From Flavobacteriaceae bacterium UBA5534 (GTDB taxonomy: Bacteria > Bacteroidota > Bacteroidia > Flavobacteriales > Flavobacteriaceae): 32,335 bases of DNA. Under the pieces are notes generated by a model, which saw only the letters and a program-made list of their open reading frames with translations, had not been told where the DNA came from and ran no database searches. Positions within the stretch are counted from its first letter, which is position 1; each line of letters begins with the position of its first letter. Where the stretch lies: assembly GCA_002426015.1 (NCBI GenBank), contig DINS01000003.1, forward strand, positions 1 to 32,335, written 5' to 3'. The position numbers and the translations under genes were made by a program. This document shows, piece by piece, positions 23,097 to 32,000 of the stretch.

Positions 23097-23992
23097 TCCG
23101 TTTTATAATCAATCAATTTTCTAGGACCTTCAAGAAGTACTCTTACAATTTGTAATATGCCATCTTCATTAGTGTCAATCTGCCATTTTATAAGCGAGAT
23201 TTCACCGTTTTCAATTTCAATACCTGTAATGCTTCTTGGATGCACACAGCTGCCATCATTAAAAAAAGCGATATCGCCAGGATTTGGAAAACGTGGTCTA
23301 TGTGTATGACCAACTATGGTTATTAAATTGTTGTTATCAATAATCCATTTTTTTGTTCTGCGCTCTACTTTAATCAGTTCTTTATAGTTTTTTGCAGGAC
23401 TAGTTGGGTCGGCAATTCCCATTACATTTAGTGGTTTCCAAAGTATCCTCACCAAAAATCGGCTCCATTTCCAAAAGGTGTAATTCCACCAATCGGCTTG
23501 ATGTCCATGGGTTAAAAACAGCTCTTGTTGCGTTTCAGTATGTTTTATGATAATGCCTTCATGATATTTAATATCACAAAAAAGTTCAACCTCTTCTCCT
23601 AGTTTTTCATCAAAATAAGTTGATAAGTGCTTTTCTACATATTTTGGGTCACGATATACCATATCATGATTTCCCCAAATCATGTGCAATCTATTTTGTT
23701 CATGAAACAATTTCATCAACATATACACATTTTTATGAGCCTCGAGTATGGGTGTAAACGATAAATTTTCCCAAAGTTCGTCACCATCACCAACTTCACA
23801 ATAACTAAATCCTTCAGAATAATAATGTTTTAAAGCGTGGAAATATATATTTCTATTATTAGCAAAATCATCTGCGAAGCTATTATCACCTCTGTGACAA
23901 TCACTAAATAGAATAAACTTACTCGAGTTATCAAAATAGATAACTTTAGCATTCTTATAAGCTCTATCTAATCGTTTTTTTGCTGAAAACAT
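23093..23992 (-). CDS. Calcineurin-like metallophosphoesterase
   Basis: The 299-residue protein has the metal-site motifs in order: Asp31-x-His33 (FSDCHRGD), GDGDELWEN, GNHD (near 117) and GHTHRPRFP. These build the two-metal centre of calcineurin-type phosphoesterases. It has no signal peptide or membrane helix and is probably cytoplasmic. The relatively long insert between GNHD and GHTH (about 100 residues, with FLTHGHQADWWNYTFWKW) resembles the UDP-2,3-diacylglucosamine hydrolase group in outline, but I cannot assign the substrate. The gene lies alone between convergent ferredoxin and the acyl-CoA dehydrogenase, with no exact -7 box visible. Confidence 0.85.
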   Translation of the reverse strand: MFSAKKRLDRAYKNAKVIYFDNSSKFILFSDCHRGDNSFADDFANNRNIYFHALKHYYSEGFSYCEVGDGDELWENLSFTPILEAHKNVYMLMKLFHEQNRLHMIWGNHDMVYRDPKYVEKHLSTYFDEKLGEEVELFCDIKYHEGIIIKHTETQQELFLTHGHQADWWNYTFWKWSRFLVRILWKPLNVMGIADPTSPAKNYKELIKVERRTKKWIIDNNNLITIVGHTHRPRFPNPGDIAFFNDGSCVHPRSITGIEIENGEISLIKWQIDTNEDGILQIVRVLLEGPRKLIDYKTD

Positions 23993-24017
23993 TTAGTAAA
24001 TGTAAACAAAATTGAAT

Positions 24018-24050
24018 AAAAAATGCTTCCCATTTTAGAGAAGCCTTTTT
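24018..24050 (-). terminator. Weak hairpin between acyl-CoA dehydrogenase and metallophosphoesterase
   Basis: GGCTTC and GAAGC pair around an 11-base loop, flanked by an A-run and a T-run on the minus strand. It lies 57 bases downstream of the acyl-CoA dehydrogenase stop and could be its terminator; the short stem makes this tentative. Confidence 0.45.
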
Positions 24051-24106
24051 AAATATTTAAGTGTTCTACATTCCGTCCGAATGCAATAATAAATGTGGCT
24101 TAGCCA

Positions 24107-25285
24107 CTATTTGAAAGCGTTTAATCCTGTAACGTCCATTCCTGTAATAAGTAAATGTATATCATGTGTGCCTTCATAAGTAATAACACTTTCAAGGTTC
24201 ATTGAATGACGCATAATACTATATTCTCCAGTAATTCCCATGCCTCCTAACATTTGTCTGGCTTCGCGAGCAATATTGATTGCCATATCAACATTATTTC
24301 GTTTAGCCATCGATATTTGAGCTGAAGTGGCTCTGTTTTCATTTCGTAATACACCAAGTCTCCAGGTTAATAACTGTGCCTTGGTTATTTCAGTAATCAT
24401 TTCGGCAAGTTTCTTTTGTTGTAGTTGAAATTGCCCAATTGGTTTACCAAATTGAATTCTTTCTTTACTATAGCGTAACGCAGTATCATAACAATCCATT
24501 GCAGCACCAATTGCTCCCCAAGCAATACCATAACGAGCTGAATCTAAACAGCCTAATGGCGCTCCTAATCCAGACTTATTAGGTAGTAAATTTTCCTTTG
24601 GGATTTTCACATTATCAAAAATAAGTTCACCAGTAGCAGAAGCTCGAAGTGACCATTTATTATGGGTTTCAGGAGTAGAAAATCCTTCCATACCACGCTC
24701 AACAATTAAACCATGAATTCGTCCTTCTTCATTTTTAGCCCAAACTACAGCTATGTCAGCAAAAGGAGCATTTGAAATCCACATTTTTGCACCATTTAGA
24801 AGATAATGGTCTCCCATATCTTTAAAATTAGTAACCATACCACCAGGATTACTCCCATGATCTGGTTCAGTTAAACCAAAGCAACCAATAAATTCGCCAG
24901 TTGCTAATTTTGGTAAGTATTTTTGGCGTTGTTCTTCATTACCATACTTCCATATTGGATACATAACTAATGAAGATTGTACAGATGAAGTTGACCGAAC
25001 ACCAGAATCTCCACGTTCAATTTCTTGCATAATTAAACCATAACTAATTTGGTCTAAACCTGCTCCACCATACTCAACAGGAATATAAGGCCCAAAACCA
25101 CCAATTTCACCTAAACCTTTAATAATTTGTTTAGGAAATTCAGCACGTTGTGCATATTCTTCGATGATTGGAGATACTTCTTTTTTAACCCATGCACGAG
25201 CAGAATCACGAACAAGTTTGTGTTCTTCAGATAATAAATCGTCTAAATTGTAATAGTCAGGTGCTTGAAATAAATCTGGCTTCAT
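24107..25285 (-). CDS. Acyl-CoA dehydrogenase, glutaryl-CoA dehydrogenase-like
   Basis: The 392-residue flavoenzyme carries the glutaryl-CoA dehydrogenase pattern: SGVRSTSSVQSSLVMYPI (about 94-111), GCFGLTEPDHGSNPGGM, WISNAPFADI, and ITYEGTHDIH with the catalytic base at Glu371. This branch of the acyl-CoA dehydrogenase family oxidises and decarboxylates glutaryl-CoA to crotonyl-CoA in lysine and tryptophan breakdown, transferring electrons through ETF. Other short-chain acyl-CoA substrates are possible. It has its own promoter box 22 bases upstream. The lysine link echoes the saccharopine-dehydrogenase-like gene at the window's start, but they are 21 kb apart, so this is only a hint. Confidence 0.9.
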   Translation of the reverse strand: MKPDLFQAPDYYNLDDLLSEEHKLVRDSARAWVKKEVSPIIEEYAQRAEFPKQIIKGLGEIGGFGPYIPVEYGGAGLDQISYGLIMQEIERGDSGVRSTSSVQSSLVMYPIWKYGNEEQRQKYLPKLATGEFIGCFGLTEPDHGSNPGGMVTNFKDMGDHYLLNGAKMWISNAPFADIAVVWAKNEEGRIHGLIVERGMEGFSTPETHNKWSLRASATGELIFDNVKIPKENLLPNKSGLGAPLGCLDSARYGIAWGAIGAAMDCYDTALRYSKERIQFGKPIGQFQLQQKKLAEMITEITKAQLLTWRLGVLRNENRATSAQISMAKRNNVDMAINIAREARQMLGGMGITGEYSIMRHSMNLESVITYEGTHDIHLLITGMDVTGLNAFK

Positions 25286-25306
25286 ATTGTAATTTTAATT
25301 GTATAG

Positions 25307-25314
25307 CAAAAGTA
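25307..25314 (-). promoter_or_regulatory. -7 box TACTTTTG of the acyl-CoA dehydrogenase
   Basis: An exact minus-strand TAnnTTTG box followed by C lies 21 bases before the ATG at 25285, in the 59-base gap after trmN6. Confidence 0.65.
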
Positions 25315-25344
25315 ACGAAATCGTTTGCAGTGTACAATTATAAA

Positions 25345-26061
25345 CTACATTTTTAAGTAGAAATCTTTAGTCAGATTTATATAGTCTTGGGTGTATTGGT
25401 GTCTTGCAGTTTCTATGATAAGCTCATTAGTTTTTATATCACTTTCGTGAAAAGAAAATTCTAAAAGACTACGTTTAATGTCTGATGTAGGAGTGCCTTT
25501 TAAATGGAGTTTTTTGTTTACAAATAGATTCATTTGAGATGCTAATGCAATAAAAGAAGTTTCTTCTTTAAATGGAATTATCACAGAAAAAACACCGTCT
25601 TCTGCTAATAATTTTGAAACACTTTCAAGTAGATGTTCAAAAGGCATAGCATCAACAAACCGAGCTAAATCACGCTGATTATTTTCAGATTTGTAATCTT
25701 CAGAATAAAAAGGAGGATTAGAAATGATGAGATCGTATTTATCTTCAATCTCATCAGTAAATTCTTCTAGAGAAGCATGGTAGCAGAAAAGTCTATCACT
25801 CCAAGGTGATTGTTCAAAATTTTCTACACACTGCTCGTATGCGTTATCATCTATTTCTATGGCATCAATAAGTTCAGCATGACTGCGTTGAGCTAACATT
25901 AAGGCTAAAACACCTGTTCCACTACCAATATCTAAAATTGAAAATGGTGTTTTTTCAAGTGATGTCCAAGCGCCAAGAAGCACACTATCAGTTCCAATTT
26001 TCATTGCGCATTGGTCTTGATTAATGGAGAATTCTTTAAATTTAAAAGGGAGATTAGACAT
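25345..26061 (-). CDS. trmN6: tRNA1(Val) (adenine-37-N6)-methyltransferase
   Basis: The 238-residue Rossmann-fold methyltransferase has the SAM loop DIGSGTG (44-50) and the amino-methylating motif NPPF (115-118, in LIISNPPFYSED), and starts FKFKEFSINQDQCAMKIGTDSVLLGAW, the conserved N-terminal region of the YfiC/TrmN6 family. It methylates N6 of A37 in tRNA-Val in E. coli; the tRNA target here is inferred. Its start overlaps the rimM end by eight bases, so translation is coupled to rimM. The length is normal. A HemK-type glutamine methyltransferase also carries NPP[YF] but lacks this N-terminal block. Confidence 0.88.
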   Translation of the reverse strand: MSNLPFKFKEFSINQDQCAMKIGTDSVLLGAWTSLEKTPFSILDIGSGTGVLALMLAQRSHAELIDAIEIDDNAYEQCVENFEQSPWSDRLFCYHASLEEFTDEIEDKYDLIISNPPFYSEDYKSENNQRDLARFVDAMPFEHLLESVSKLLAEDGVFSVIIPFKEETSFIALASQMNLFVNKKLHLKGTPTSDIKRSLLEFSFHESDIKTNELIIETARHQYTQDYINLTKDFYLKM

Positions 26062-26587
26062 TGTCTAGATATAAATCAATCAATCCTTCGGGAGTATCTA
26101 CAGTGATAATTTTCTTCTTTTTATCAACTTTTTTTATAAACGCATCATTCATCGGGATTAATATTTCTATGCCATCACGATCAATTTCAAATAAAGGTTG
26201 TGAAGTAGAATCATTAATAGATTTAACAATGCCGACAGCTCCAAAATTGACATCTTCAACTTTGAATCCTATAATTTCATGAAAATAAAATTTTCCGTCT
26301 TCAAGTTTTGGTAAAAATTCGAGAGGTAAATATAAATCACATTTTAAAAGTGAATCTGCATCTTGTTCAGTATCTACATCTTCAAATTTTATGCGTAGCA
26401 ATTCAGATTTATGTAGTTGAGATGACTCAATAAAAAAGGGCACTAAATTGTTTCTTAAATCAACAAAAACTGATTCAAGGCCATCATACAATTCGGGCTC
26501 ATCAGTATCTAGTTTTACAAGTAGTTCACCTTTAAAACTATACTTTTTTACAATTTTACCGAGGTAAAAACAATCTTCCTTTTGCAT
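26054..26587 (-). CDS. rimM: 16S rRNA processing protein RimM
   Basis: RimM binds ribosomal protein S19 and helps mature the 16S rRNA 3' domain of the 30S subunit. The 177-residue protein has the RimM N-domain (about 5-85, KIVKKYSFKGELLVKLDT) and a PRC-barrel C-domain (about 98-177, with EIIGFKVED and PMNDAFIKKVD followed by VDTPEGLIDLYLD). It stands in the usual order after rpsP, but the gap is 127 bases and holds a strong intrinsic terminator, and no -7 box is visible. Expression therefore may depend on read-through from rpsP. The next gene, trmN6, overlaps by eight bases. Confidence 0.92.
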   Translation of the reverse strand: MQKEDCFYLGKIVKKYSFKGELLVKLDTDEPELYDGLESVFVDLRNNLVPFFIESSQLHKSELLRIKFEDVDTEQDADSLLKCDLYLPLEFLPKLEDGKFYFHEIIGFKVEDVNFGAVGIVKSINDSTSQPLFEIDRDGIEILIPMNDAFIKKVDKKKKIITVDTPEGLIDLYLDNV

Positions 26588-26665
26588 TTAAAGTTTTAAT
26601 TTTCATTTACAAGTAATCATGAAGCCCTTTTCAAGGGAAGGTACAAAAAAACTATTTTGCACAAA

Positions 26666-26692
26666 AAACTCCGATAGGTTGTATCGGAGTTT
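26666..26692 (-). terminator. Intrinsic terminator between rpsP and rimM
   Basis: An 11-bp perfect stem (26666-26676 with 26682-26692, AAACTCCGATA) and a five-base loop are followed on the minus strand by six T. It lies 23 bases after the rpsP stop and 79 bases before the rimM start, so it can reduce rimM-trmN6 transcription relative to rpsP. Confidence 0.85.
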
Positions 26693-26714
26693 AAAAGTAT
26701 AAAAAATAAATTCT

Positions 26715-27317
26715 TTATTCTTCTGTTTTTGTTTCTGCATCTTCAGCAGGAGCTTCTTCAGCAACTTCTTCTGTTGCAGCCTCTGCTTCAACTGTTTCAG
26801 TTTCTTCGGCTACAGCCTCTTCAGCAGGAGCATTTGCAGCAGCTTCTGCAGCTTCTGCATCAGCAATTGCTTGTGCAGCATCAGCTTCACGCTTAGCATT
26901 CACTTCTTTTTCGGCAGCCAAAGCTTTAGCTTTTGCATCAGCTTGAGCTTTTGCTAAATTTTCTTTTTTAGCATCAACCAATCCAGCTTTGCTGTCTAGC
27001 CATTCGGCAAATTTTGCTTCAGCTTGTTCTTCAGTTAAAGCGCCTTTTCTAACTCCACCTGCAAGGTGATTTTTAAGCAAAGCACCTTTGTAAGACAAAA
27101 TTGCTCTAGCTGTATCAGTAGGTTGTGCACCATTCTGAAGCCATTTTACAGCGCCATCAACATCTAAATCGATAGTTGCAGGGTTTGTGTTTGGATTGTA
27201 AGCACCTAATTTTTCTAAGTATTTACCATCTCTTTTTGATCGTGCATCAGCAGCAACAATCCAGAAATAAGGTTTCCCTTTTTTACCGTGTCTTTGTAAT
27301 CTAATTTTTACTGGCAT
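26715..27317 (-). CDS. rpsP: 30S ribosomal protein S16 with long acidic C-terminal extension
   Basis: The first 80 residues are canonical S16 (MPVKIRLQRHGKKGKPYFWIV, then RDGKYLEKLGAYNP and NGAQPTDTARAIL), an assembly protein of the 30S body that contacts 16S rRNA. After about residue 112 the protein continues for nearly 90 residues with a Lys/Ala segment (about 113-145) and an almost pure Ala/Glu tail to residue 200 (ADAEAAEAAANAPAEEAVAEETETVEAEAATEEVAEEAPAEDAETKTEE-like composition). Typical bacterial S16 is 80-95 residues; Bacteroidota members are longer. The extension is probably disordered or helical and lies on the solvent side; its role is unknown. It has its own promoter and a short leader hairpin. 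Confidence 0.95.
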   Translation of the reverse strand: MPVKIRLQRHGKKGKPYFWIVAADARSKRDGKYLEKLGAYNPNTNPATIDLDVDGAVKWLQNGAQPTDTARAILSYKGALLKNHLAGGVRKGALTEEQAEAKFAEWLDSKAGLVDAKKENLAKAQADAKAKALAAEKEVNAKREADAAQAIADAEAAEAAANAPAEEAVAEETETVEAEAATEEVAEEAPAEDAETKTEE

Positions 27318-27332
27318 AAATAATTAATTTGT

Positions 27333-27347
27333 GAGGTTCTCGACCTC
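27333..27347 (-). promoter_or_regulatory. Leader hairpin of rpsP
   Basis: In the minus-strand leader GAGGU pairs with ACCUC around CGAGA, and flanking AAUAAU can pair with AUUAUU next to the start codon. It could be an S16 autoregulation site or a simple hairpin. The sequence between promoter and ATG shows nothing else. Confidence 0.4.
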
Positions 27348-27364
27348 TATTATTAATAAGTCTG

Positions 27365-27372
27365 CAAAGATA
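27365..27372 (-). promoter_or_regulatory. -7 box TATCTTTG of rpsP
   Basis: An exact minus-strand TAnnTTTG box followed by C lies 47 bases before the rpsP ATG at 27317. Confidence 0.65.
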
Positions 27373-27509
27373 CTATTTTTTTGATAATTTGAGACTTTTT
27401 ATTTTAAATTAAGTCATCTGCAAATTTTATTATACTTTTAGTCCTCAAAAAACGTTATTTTTTATTTAATTAGCGGTTCATTAATTTTTGAAACAAAAAA
27501 ATTGACTAC

Positions 27510-28199
27510 ATGAAAAAGAATGCCTTACTTTTCTTAACCACATTGTTATTATGGAGTTGTGGGAATGAAATTGAATTCAATTCGCCTGCAATTCAAGGAA
27601 ATAAAGATGGGAATTTGTGGAGAGCCGAGTACTATTCTTCAGATATAGATTATGGTGGTTTTTTAATAGAAGGTGGAAATAATATAGAAACCTTACAACT
27701 AGTTACACTTCATGATTCTCCCGGAACCTATAATTTAGGAGGTGAAAGCCCAAGTGTTGCTATTTTTAGAGACTTTAATGGTGTTGTGTATTCAACAGCC
27801 AATGCGCCACATCCAAGTGTTTCATTATATCCAGCTGATGGACAAATTATTGTTGAAGAGGTAGAAAACACCACTCCAAAAAAGATTACCGGAACATTTA
27901 GGTTTAATGCTTATACTGAAGATGGATTAAATACTGTGAATTTTAATGAAGGGGTATTTTATAAAGTACCTTTAGTTGGTGGTTTGGTTGCAATAGATAA
28001 TGGTAACATTTGTCTGCAAGCAACCGAACAAGTTGTAGTTGCACAATCTAATTATAATGCAACCGATACTTCAATGCCAAACTATACGGATGTTTGCAAT
28101 GCTTACAAGCAAGCTTTAATAGCAAAAATATCGGCATGTGGTGACTCCAGTGGTTCAATACAGGCTGTTGTAGATGCTTTGGGTACTTGTGTGCCATAA
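27510..28199 (+). CDS. Lipoprotein, probably DUF6252 family
   Basis: The 229-residue protein has a lipoprotein signal with lipobox LWSC (Cys17). The mature part has a beta-rich pattern beginning with KDGNLWRAEYYSS, LVTLHDSPGTYNLGG, and KITGTFRFNAYTEDG leading to VNFNEGVFYKVPL, which resembles the Flavobacteriaceae lipoprotein family DUF6252. The C-terminal third contains about three cysteines (NICLQA, YTDVCNAYK, SACGDSSG and GTCVP), possibly disulphide-bonded. The function is unknown. It ends in a clear terminator. The A-rich leader has TAATTTTTG, one base too long for a standard -7 box, at about 27480. Confidence 0.7.
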   Translation: MKKNALLFLTTLLLWSCGNEIEFNSPAIQGNKDGNLWRAEYYSSDIDYGGFLIEGGNNIETLQLVTLHDSPGTYNLGGESPSVAIFRDFNGVVYSTANAPHPSVSLYPADGQIIVEEVENTTPKKITGTFRFNAYTEDGLNTVNFNEGVFYKVPLVGGLVAIDNGNICLQATEQVVVAQSNYNATDTSMPNYTDVCNAYKQALIAKISACGDSSGSIQAVVDALGTCVP

Positions 28200-28220
28200 G
28201 TAAATCATTCATATAAACAT

Positions 28221-28248
28221 AAAAAAGCAACCTTTTGGTTGCTTTTTT
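28221..28248 (+). terminator. Terminator of the lipoprotein gene
   Basis: A 12-bp stem (AAAAAAGCAACC with GGTTGCTTTTTT) and a TTTT loop are followed by T, 22 bases after the stop codon. Confidence 0.88.
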
Positions 28249-28368
28249 TATCCAAATATTCAAACGTTAAAAATGTTAAAAATATAGATTTTTCTTACTT
28301 TTTGTGTTATATTAAAGTATCAGATGTGAAACAATACGCATCACTAAAAAAAGTATTGAAATTTAAAA

Positions 28369-28830
28369 ATGACAGAGATAATGAAGTATTCAGAAAAAAT
28401 TTCAAACAAATTAAACGAATTATTAATCAAAAATTATGATGCCGAAAAAGGCTATCGCAATGCCATGGAAAATGTGGACAGCGACCGATTGAAAATGTTC
28501 TTTAAAAGAAGAGCTTCCGAACGAAGCGAATTTGCAAAAGAATTGAGAACCGAAATCTTACAATACGGAGAAATTCCAGAAGATTCAGGTAGTTTCAAAG
28601 GCGCTTTGCATAGGAATTGGATGACTTTAAAATCAACCTTTTCTTCAAATGATGAAGAAGCGATTTTAGAAGAAGCCATTAGGGGCGAAAAAGCAAGTTT
28701 AGAAGTCTATAATGACTTAATGAAAGAAAATGACTTGCCGCCTACTATTGATTCATTGCTTATGAAGCATAAAACAGCTATCCAATCAGCAATTAATACT
28801 GAAATGGTGAAAGAAGAATTAGTATCCTAG
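28369..28830 (+). CDS. PA2169-type four-helix-bundle protein (DUF2383)
   Basis: The 153-residue protein is almost entirely helical and charged. It starts SEKISNKLNELLIKNYDAEKGYRNAMENV, with the conserved FKRRASERSEFAKELRTEI and EEAILEEAIRGEKASLEVY repeats of the ferritin-like four-helix bundle family PA2169/DUF2383, and ends QSAINTEMVKEELVS. Members are small stress-associated proteins of unknown biochemistry. Metal-binding residues (Glu/His) in DEEAILEEAIRGEK are suggestive but not tested here. The start could be ATG 28369 or 28381, four codons on. The 170 bases upstream are AT-rich with no exact -7 box (TACTTTTTG at about 28298 is one base too long). Confidence 0.85.
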   Translation: MTEIMKYSEKISNKLNELLIKNYDAEKGYRNAMENVDSDRLKMFFKRRASERSEFAKELRTEILQYGEIPEDSGSFKGALHRNWMTLKSTFSSNDEEAILEEAIRGEKASLEVYNDLMKENDLPPTIDSLLMKHKTAIQSAINTEMVKEELVS

Positions 28831-28846
28831 TATTTGATACCTAATT

Positions 28847-28876
28847 AAAAACGCAACCAGAAACGGTTGCGTTTTT
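28847..28876 (+). terminator. Terminator of the four-helix-bundle gene
   Basis: A 12-bp stem (AAAAACGCAACC with GGTTGCGTTTTT) and a six-base loop are followed by T, 17 bases after the stop. The stem core CAACC/GGTTG is like that of the terminator at 28221-28248. The remaining bases up to dnaE at 29037 are AT-rich and show no exact -7 box. Confidence 0.88.
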
Positions 28877-29036
28877 TTGTTTATAACTGTTTATAACTTT
28901 TGGTTTTAAAAAGACATAATTATATGTAATTTTAAAAACTTTTCTTTTAAAGAAAAACAGCCACAATTTTACGGTTTTTTATCTTAAAACATTCGTGAAT
29001 TAGTGGCTAATAATTAGCAAAAACGACACAACTACA

Positions 29037-32000
29037 ATGTACTTAATCTTCGATACCGAAACCACAGGATTGCCAAAACGCTGGGATGCGCCAATCACAG
29101 ATACCGATAATTGGCCTCGCTGTATTCAGATAGCATGGCAATTGCATGACGCTATGGGCAACTGTATCGAGCATCAAGATTACTTGGTCCAACCAGAAGG
29201 TTTCAATATTCCTTACGATGCAGAGAAAATACATGGAATTTCTACCGAATTGGCGCAACAACAAGGCATCCCTTTGGTTGAAGTACTCGAAAAATTCAAT
29301 GCAGCTTTAGAAAAAACCAAATTTGTTGTCGGACAAAATGTGGGTTTCGATTTGAATATCATGGGAGCCGAATTTGTACGAGCAAATATCGCCAATAAAC
29401 TGCAAGAACTTCCTGTGTTAGATACATGTACGGAGCACACGGCTGAACTTTGCCAGTTGCCTGGTGGACGTTATGGAAAGTTTAAACTACCAACGTTGAC
29501 AGAGTTGCACGAATTTCTATTTAATGTGCCTTTTGCAGAAGCACATAATGCCACTGCCGATGTGGAAGCAACAACTCGTTGTTTTTTTGAATTAATTAGA
29601 TTAGAAGAATTTACAAAAGAACAACTTGAAGTTCAGCCAGAATACTTTAAGAATTTTAAAGAAACGAATCCTTCCGAGATTCAACTCATCGGTTTAAAGC
29701 ACATCAACCTCAAACAGGAAAGTGCCAAAATCAAAAAACAAATTCAGGAATTACAAGTAGAGCCTGAAATTTCCAAAACCGAGATTGCCCAAAACATACA
29801 AGAATTAAAGGAAGTCGATTTTGTGCATTTGCATAACCATTCACAGTTTTCGGTACTTCAATCAACCATAAGCATCAAAGATTTGGTCGCCAATGCTGCC
29901 AAACAAAACATGTCTGCCGTCGCATTGACTGATCATGCCAATATGATGGGAGCCTTTCATTTTGTAAAAGAAGTGACCAATCATAATAAAGCCGTTAAAG
30001 CCAAAAACGAAGCTTTGATTGAAAAAGGTGAAACACCTACCGAAAAAGAAATCAAACCGATTCTTGGCTGTGAGTTTTTTGTTTGCGAAGACCGTTTGGA
30101 TAAAACTCGAAAGGATAATGGTTACCAAATCGTTTTCTTGGCAAAGACTAAAAAAGGCTATCATAATTTAGCAAAATTGTCTTCTTCTGCTTACACTGAA
30201 GGATTTTATTACGTGCCAAGAATAGATAAACATATCATCCAAAAGCATAAAGAAGATTTAATTGTCCTTACTGGAAACCTTTATGGTGAGGTTCCAAGCA
30301 AAGTGCTTAATGTGGGAGAAAATCAAGCTGAAGAAGCATTGCTTTGGTGGAAAGAGCAATTTGGTGACGATTTATATATAGAATTGATGCGCCACAATCA
30401 GGAAGATGAAAATCGTGTCAATCCTGTATTGGTGGAGTTTTCAAAAAAGCATAACATCAAGCTTGTTGCTACCAATAATACCTATTACGCTCAAAAAGAA
30501 GATGCCAATGCACATGACATTTTGTTGTGTGTGAAGGATGGTGAAAAACAAGCAACACCAATAGGTAGAGGACGAGGTTACCGTTATGGTTTGCCCAATC
30601 AACAGTACTATTTTAAGTCTGCTGATGAAATGAAGACACTTTTTAAAGACATTCCGGAAGCCATTGCCAATACTGAAGAAGTTGCCAATAAAATTGAAGA
30701 TTATCAGCTGGCTCGAGAAGTATTGCTTCCAAAATTTGATATCCCAGATGCTTACGAAAATGAAGACGATTATTTACGTCATATCACTTATGAAGGTGCC
30801 AAAAAGCGCTATCCAGAGTTGACGGACGCTATTAAAGAGCGTATTGATTTTGAACTGGATGTCATAAAAAAAACAGGTTATCCAGGCTATTTCTTGATTG
30901 TGGAAGACTTCATTCGCGAAGCAAGAAAAATGGATGTCTCCGTTGGTCCTGGTCGTGGTTCAGCTGCTGGTTCGGTAGTTGCTTACTGTCTTTGGATAAC
31001 AAATATCGACCCTTTAAAGTATGATTTGCTTTTTGAGCGTTTTCTGAATCCAGATCGTGTGAGCATGCCTGATATCGATATCGATTTTGATGATGAAGGT
31101 CGTGGACGAGTCATGGATTATGTCATCAAAAAATATGGAAGTAGCCAAGTCGCCCAAATCATTACCTACGGAACGATGGCAGCAAAATCATCCATTCGTG
31201 ATACGGCTCGTGTGCTCGATTTACCTTTATTCGATGCCGATAGAATTGCGAAGTTGATTCCGACCATGTCCAAACTCGGAAAGATTTTTGGATATGACGA
31301 AAAACAGTTGAGCAAAGCGTTTCGAGCTGAAGATTTGGAAAAAGTCAATCAGCTTTTGAATATTTCTGAAGGGGAAGATTTGGAAGCCGAAACCGTCAAT
31401 CTCGCACGAACACTTGAAGGTTCGGTTAGAAACACTGGGATTCACGCTTGTGGTGTCATCATCACGCCAGACGATATAACGAATTTCGTGCCTGTAGCCA
31501 CTGCCAAGGATTCCGATTTGTATGTCACACAGTTTGATAACTCGGTCGTGGAAGATGCAGGTTTGCTCAAAATGGATTTCTTGGGTCTAAAAACGCTGAC
31601 CTTAATAAAGGATACGGTTAAAATCGTCAAGGCAAAGCATGGCATCACGCTCGATCCAGACAATTTTCCGTTAGATGACGAAAAAACCTATGAACTCTTC
31701 CAAAAAGGGGAAACCGTTGGAATTTTTCAATATGAGTCACCTGGTATGCAAAAGCATATGAAGGACTTAAAACCAACAGTTTTTGATGATTTAATTGCCA
31801 TGAATGCGCTTTATCGTCCTGGGCCTATGGAATACATCCCGAGCTTTATCCGAAGGAAACATGGTGAAGAGGAGATTGTCTATGACCTTCCAGATATGGA
31901 AGACAATCTTAAGGAAACATATGGGATTACGGTCTATCAAGAGCAAGTGATGTTGTTATCACAACGTTTGGCAAATTTTACCAAAGGTGAAGCCGACGTG

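Noticed and set aside
24095..24107. Small GTGGC/GCCAC hairpin as terminator of the acyl-CoA dehydrogenase
   Set aside because: It overlaps the stop codon, has only five pairs and no T-run; the hairpin at 24018-24050 is a better, still weak, candidate.
26603..26791. Lys-rich 62-residue open frame on the minus strand next to the rpsP tail
   Set aside because: It is the acidic Ala/Glu tail of rpsP read in another frame and runs through the terminator; no start or family support.
28239..28439. Possible 66-residue protein before the four-helix-bundle gene
   Set aside because: It starts inside a terminator and reads through the real start of the next gene in another frame; composition is that of AT-rich spacer.
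28221..28876. The two similar GCAACC/GGTTGC terminators as a mobile repeat
   Set aside because: Only the short stem core is alike; loops and flanks differ, and this stem is a common terminator form.
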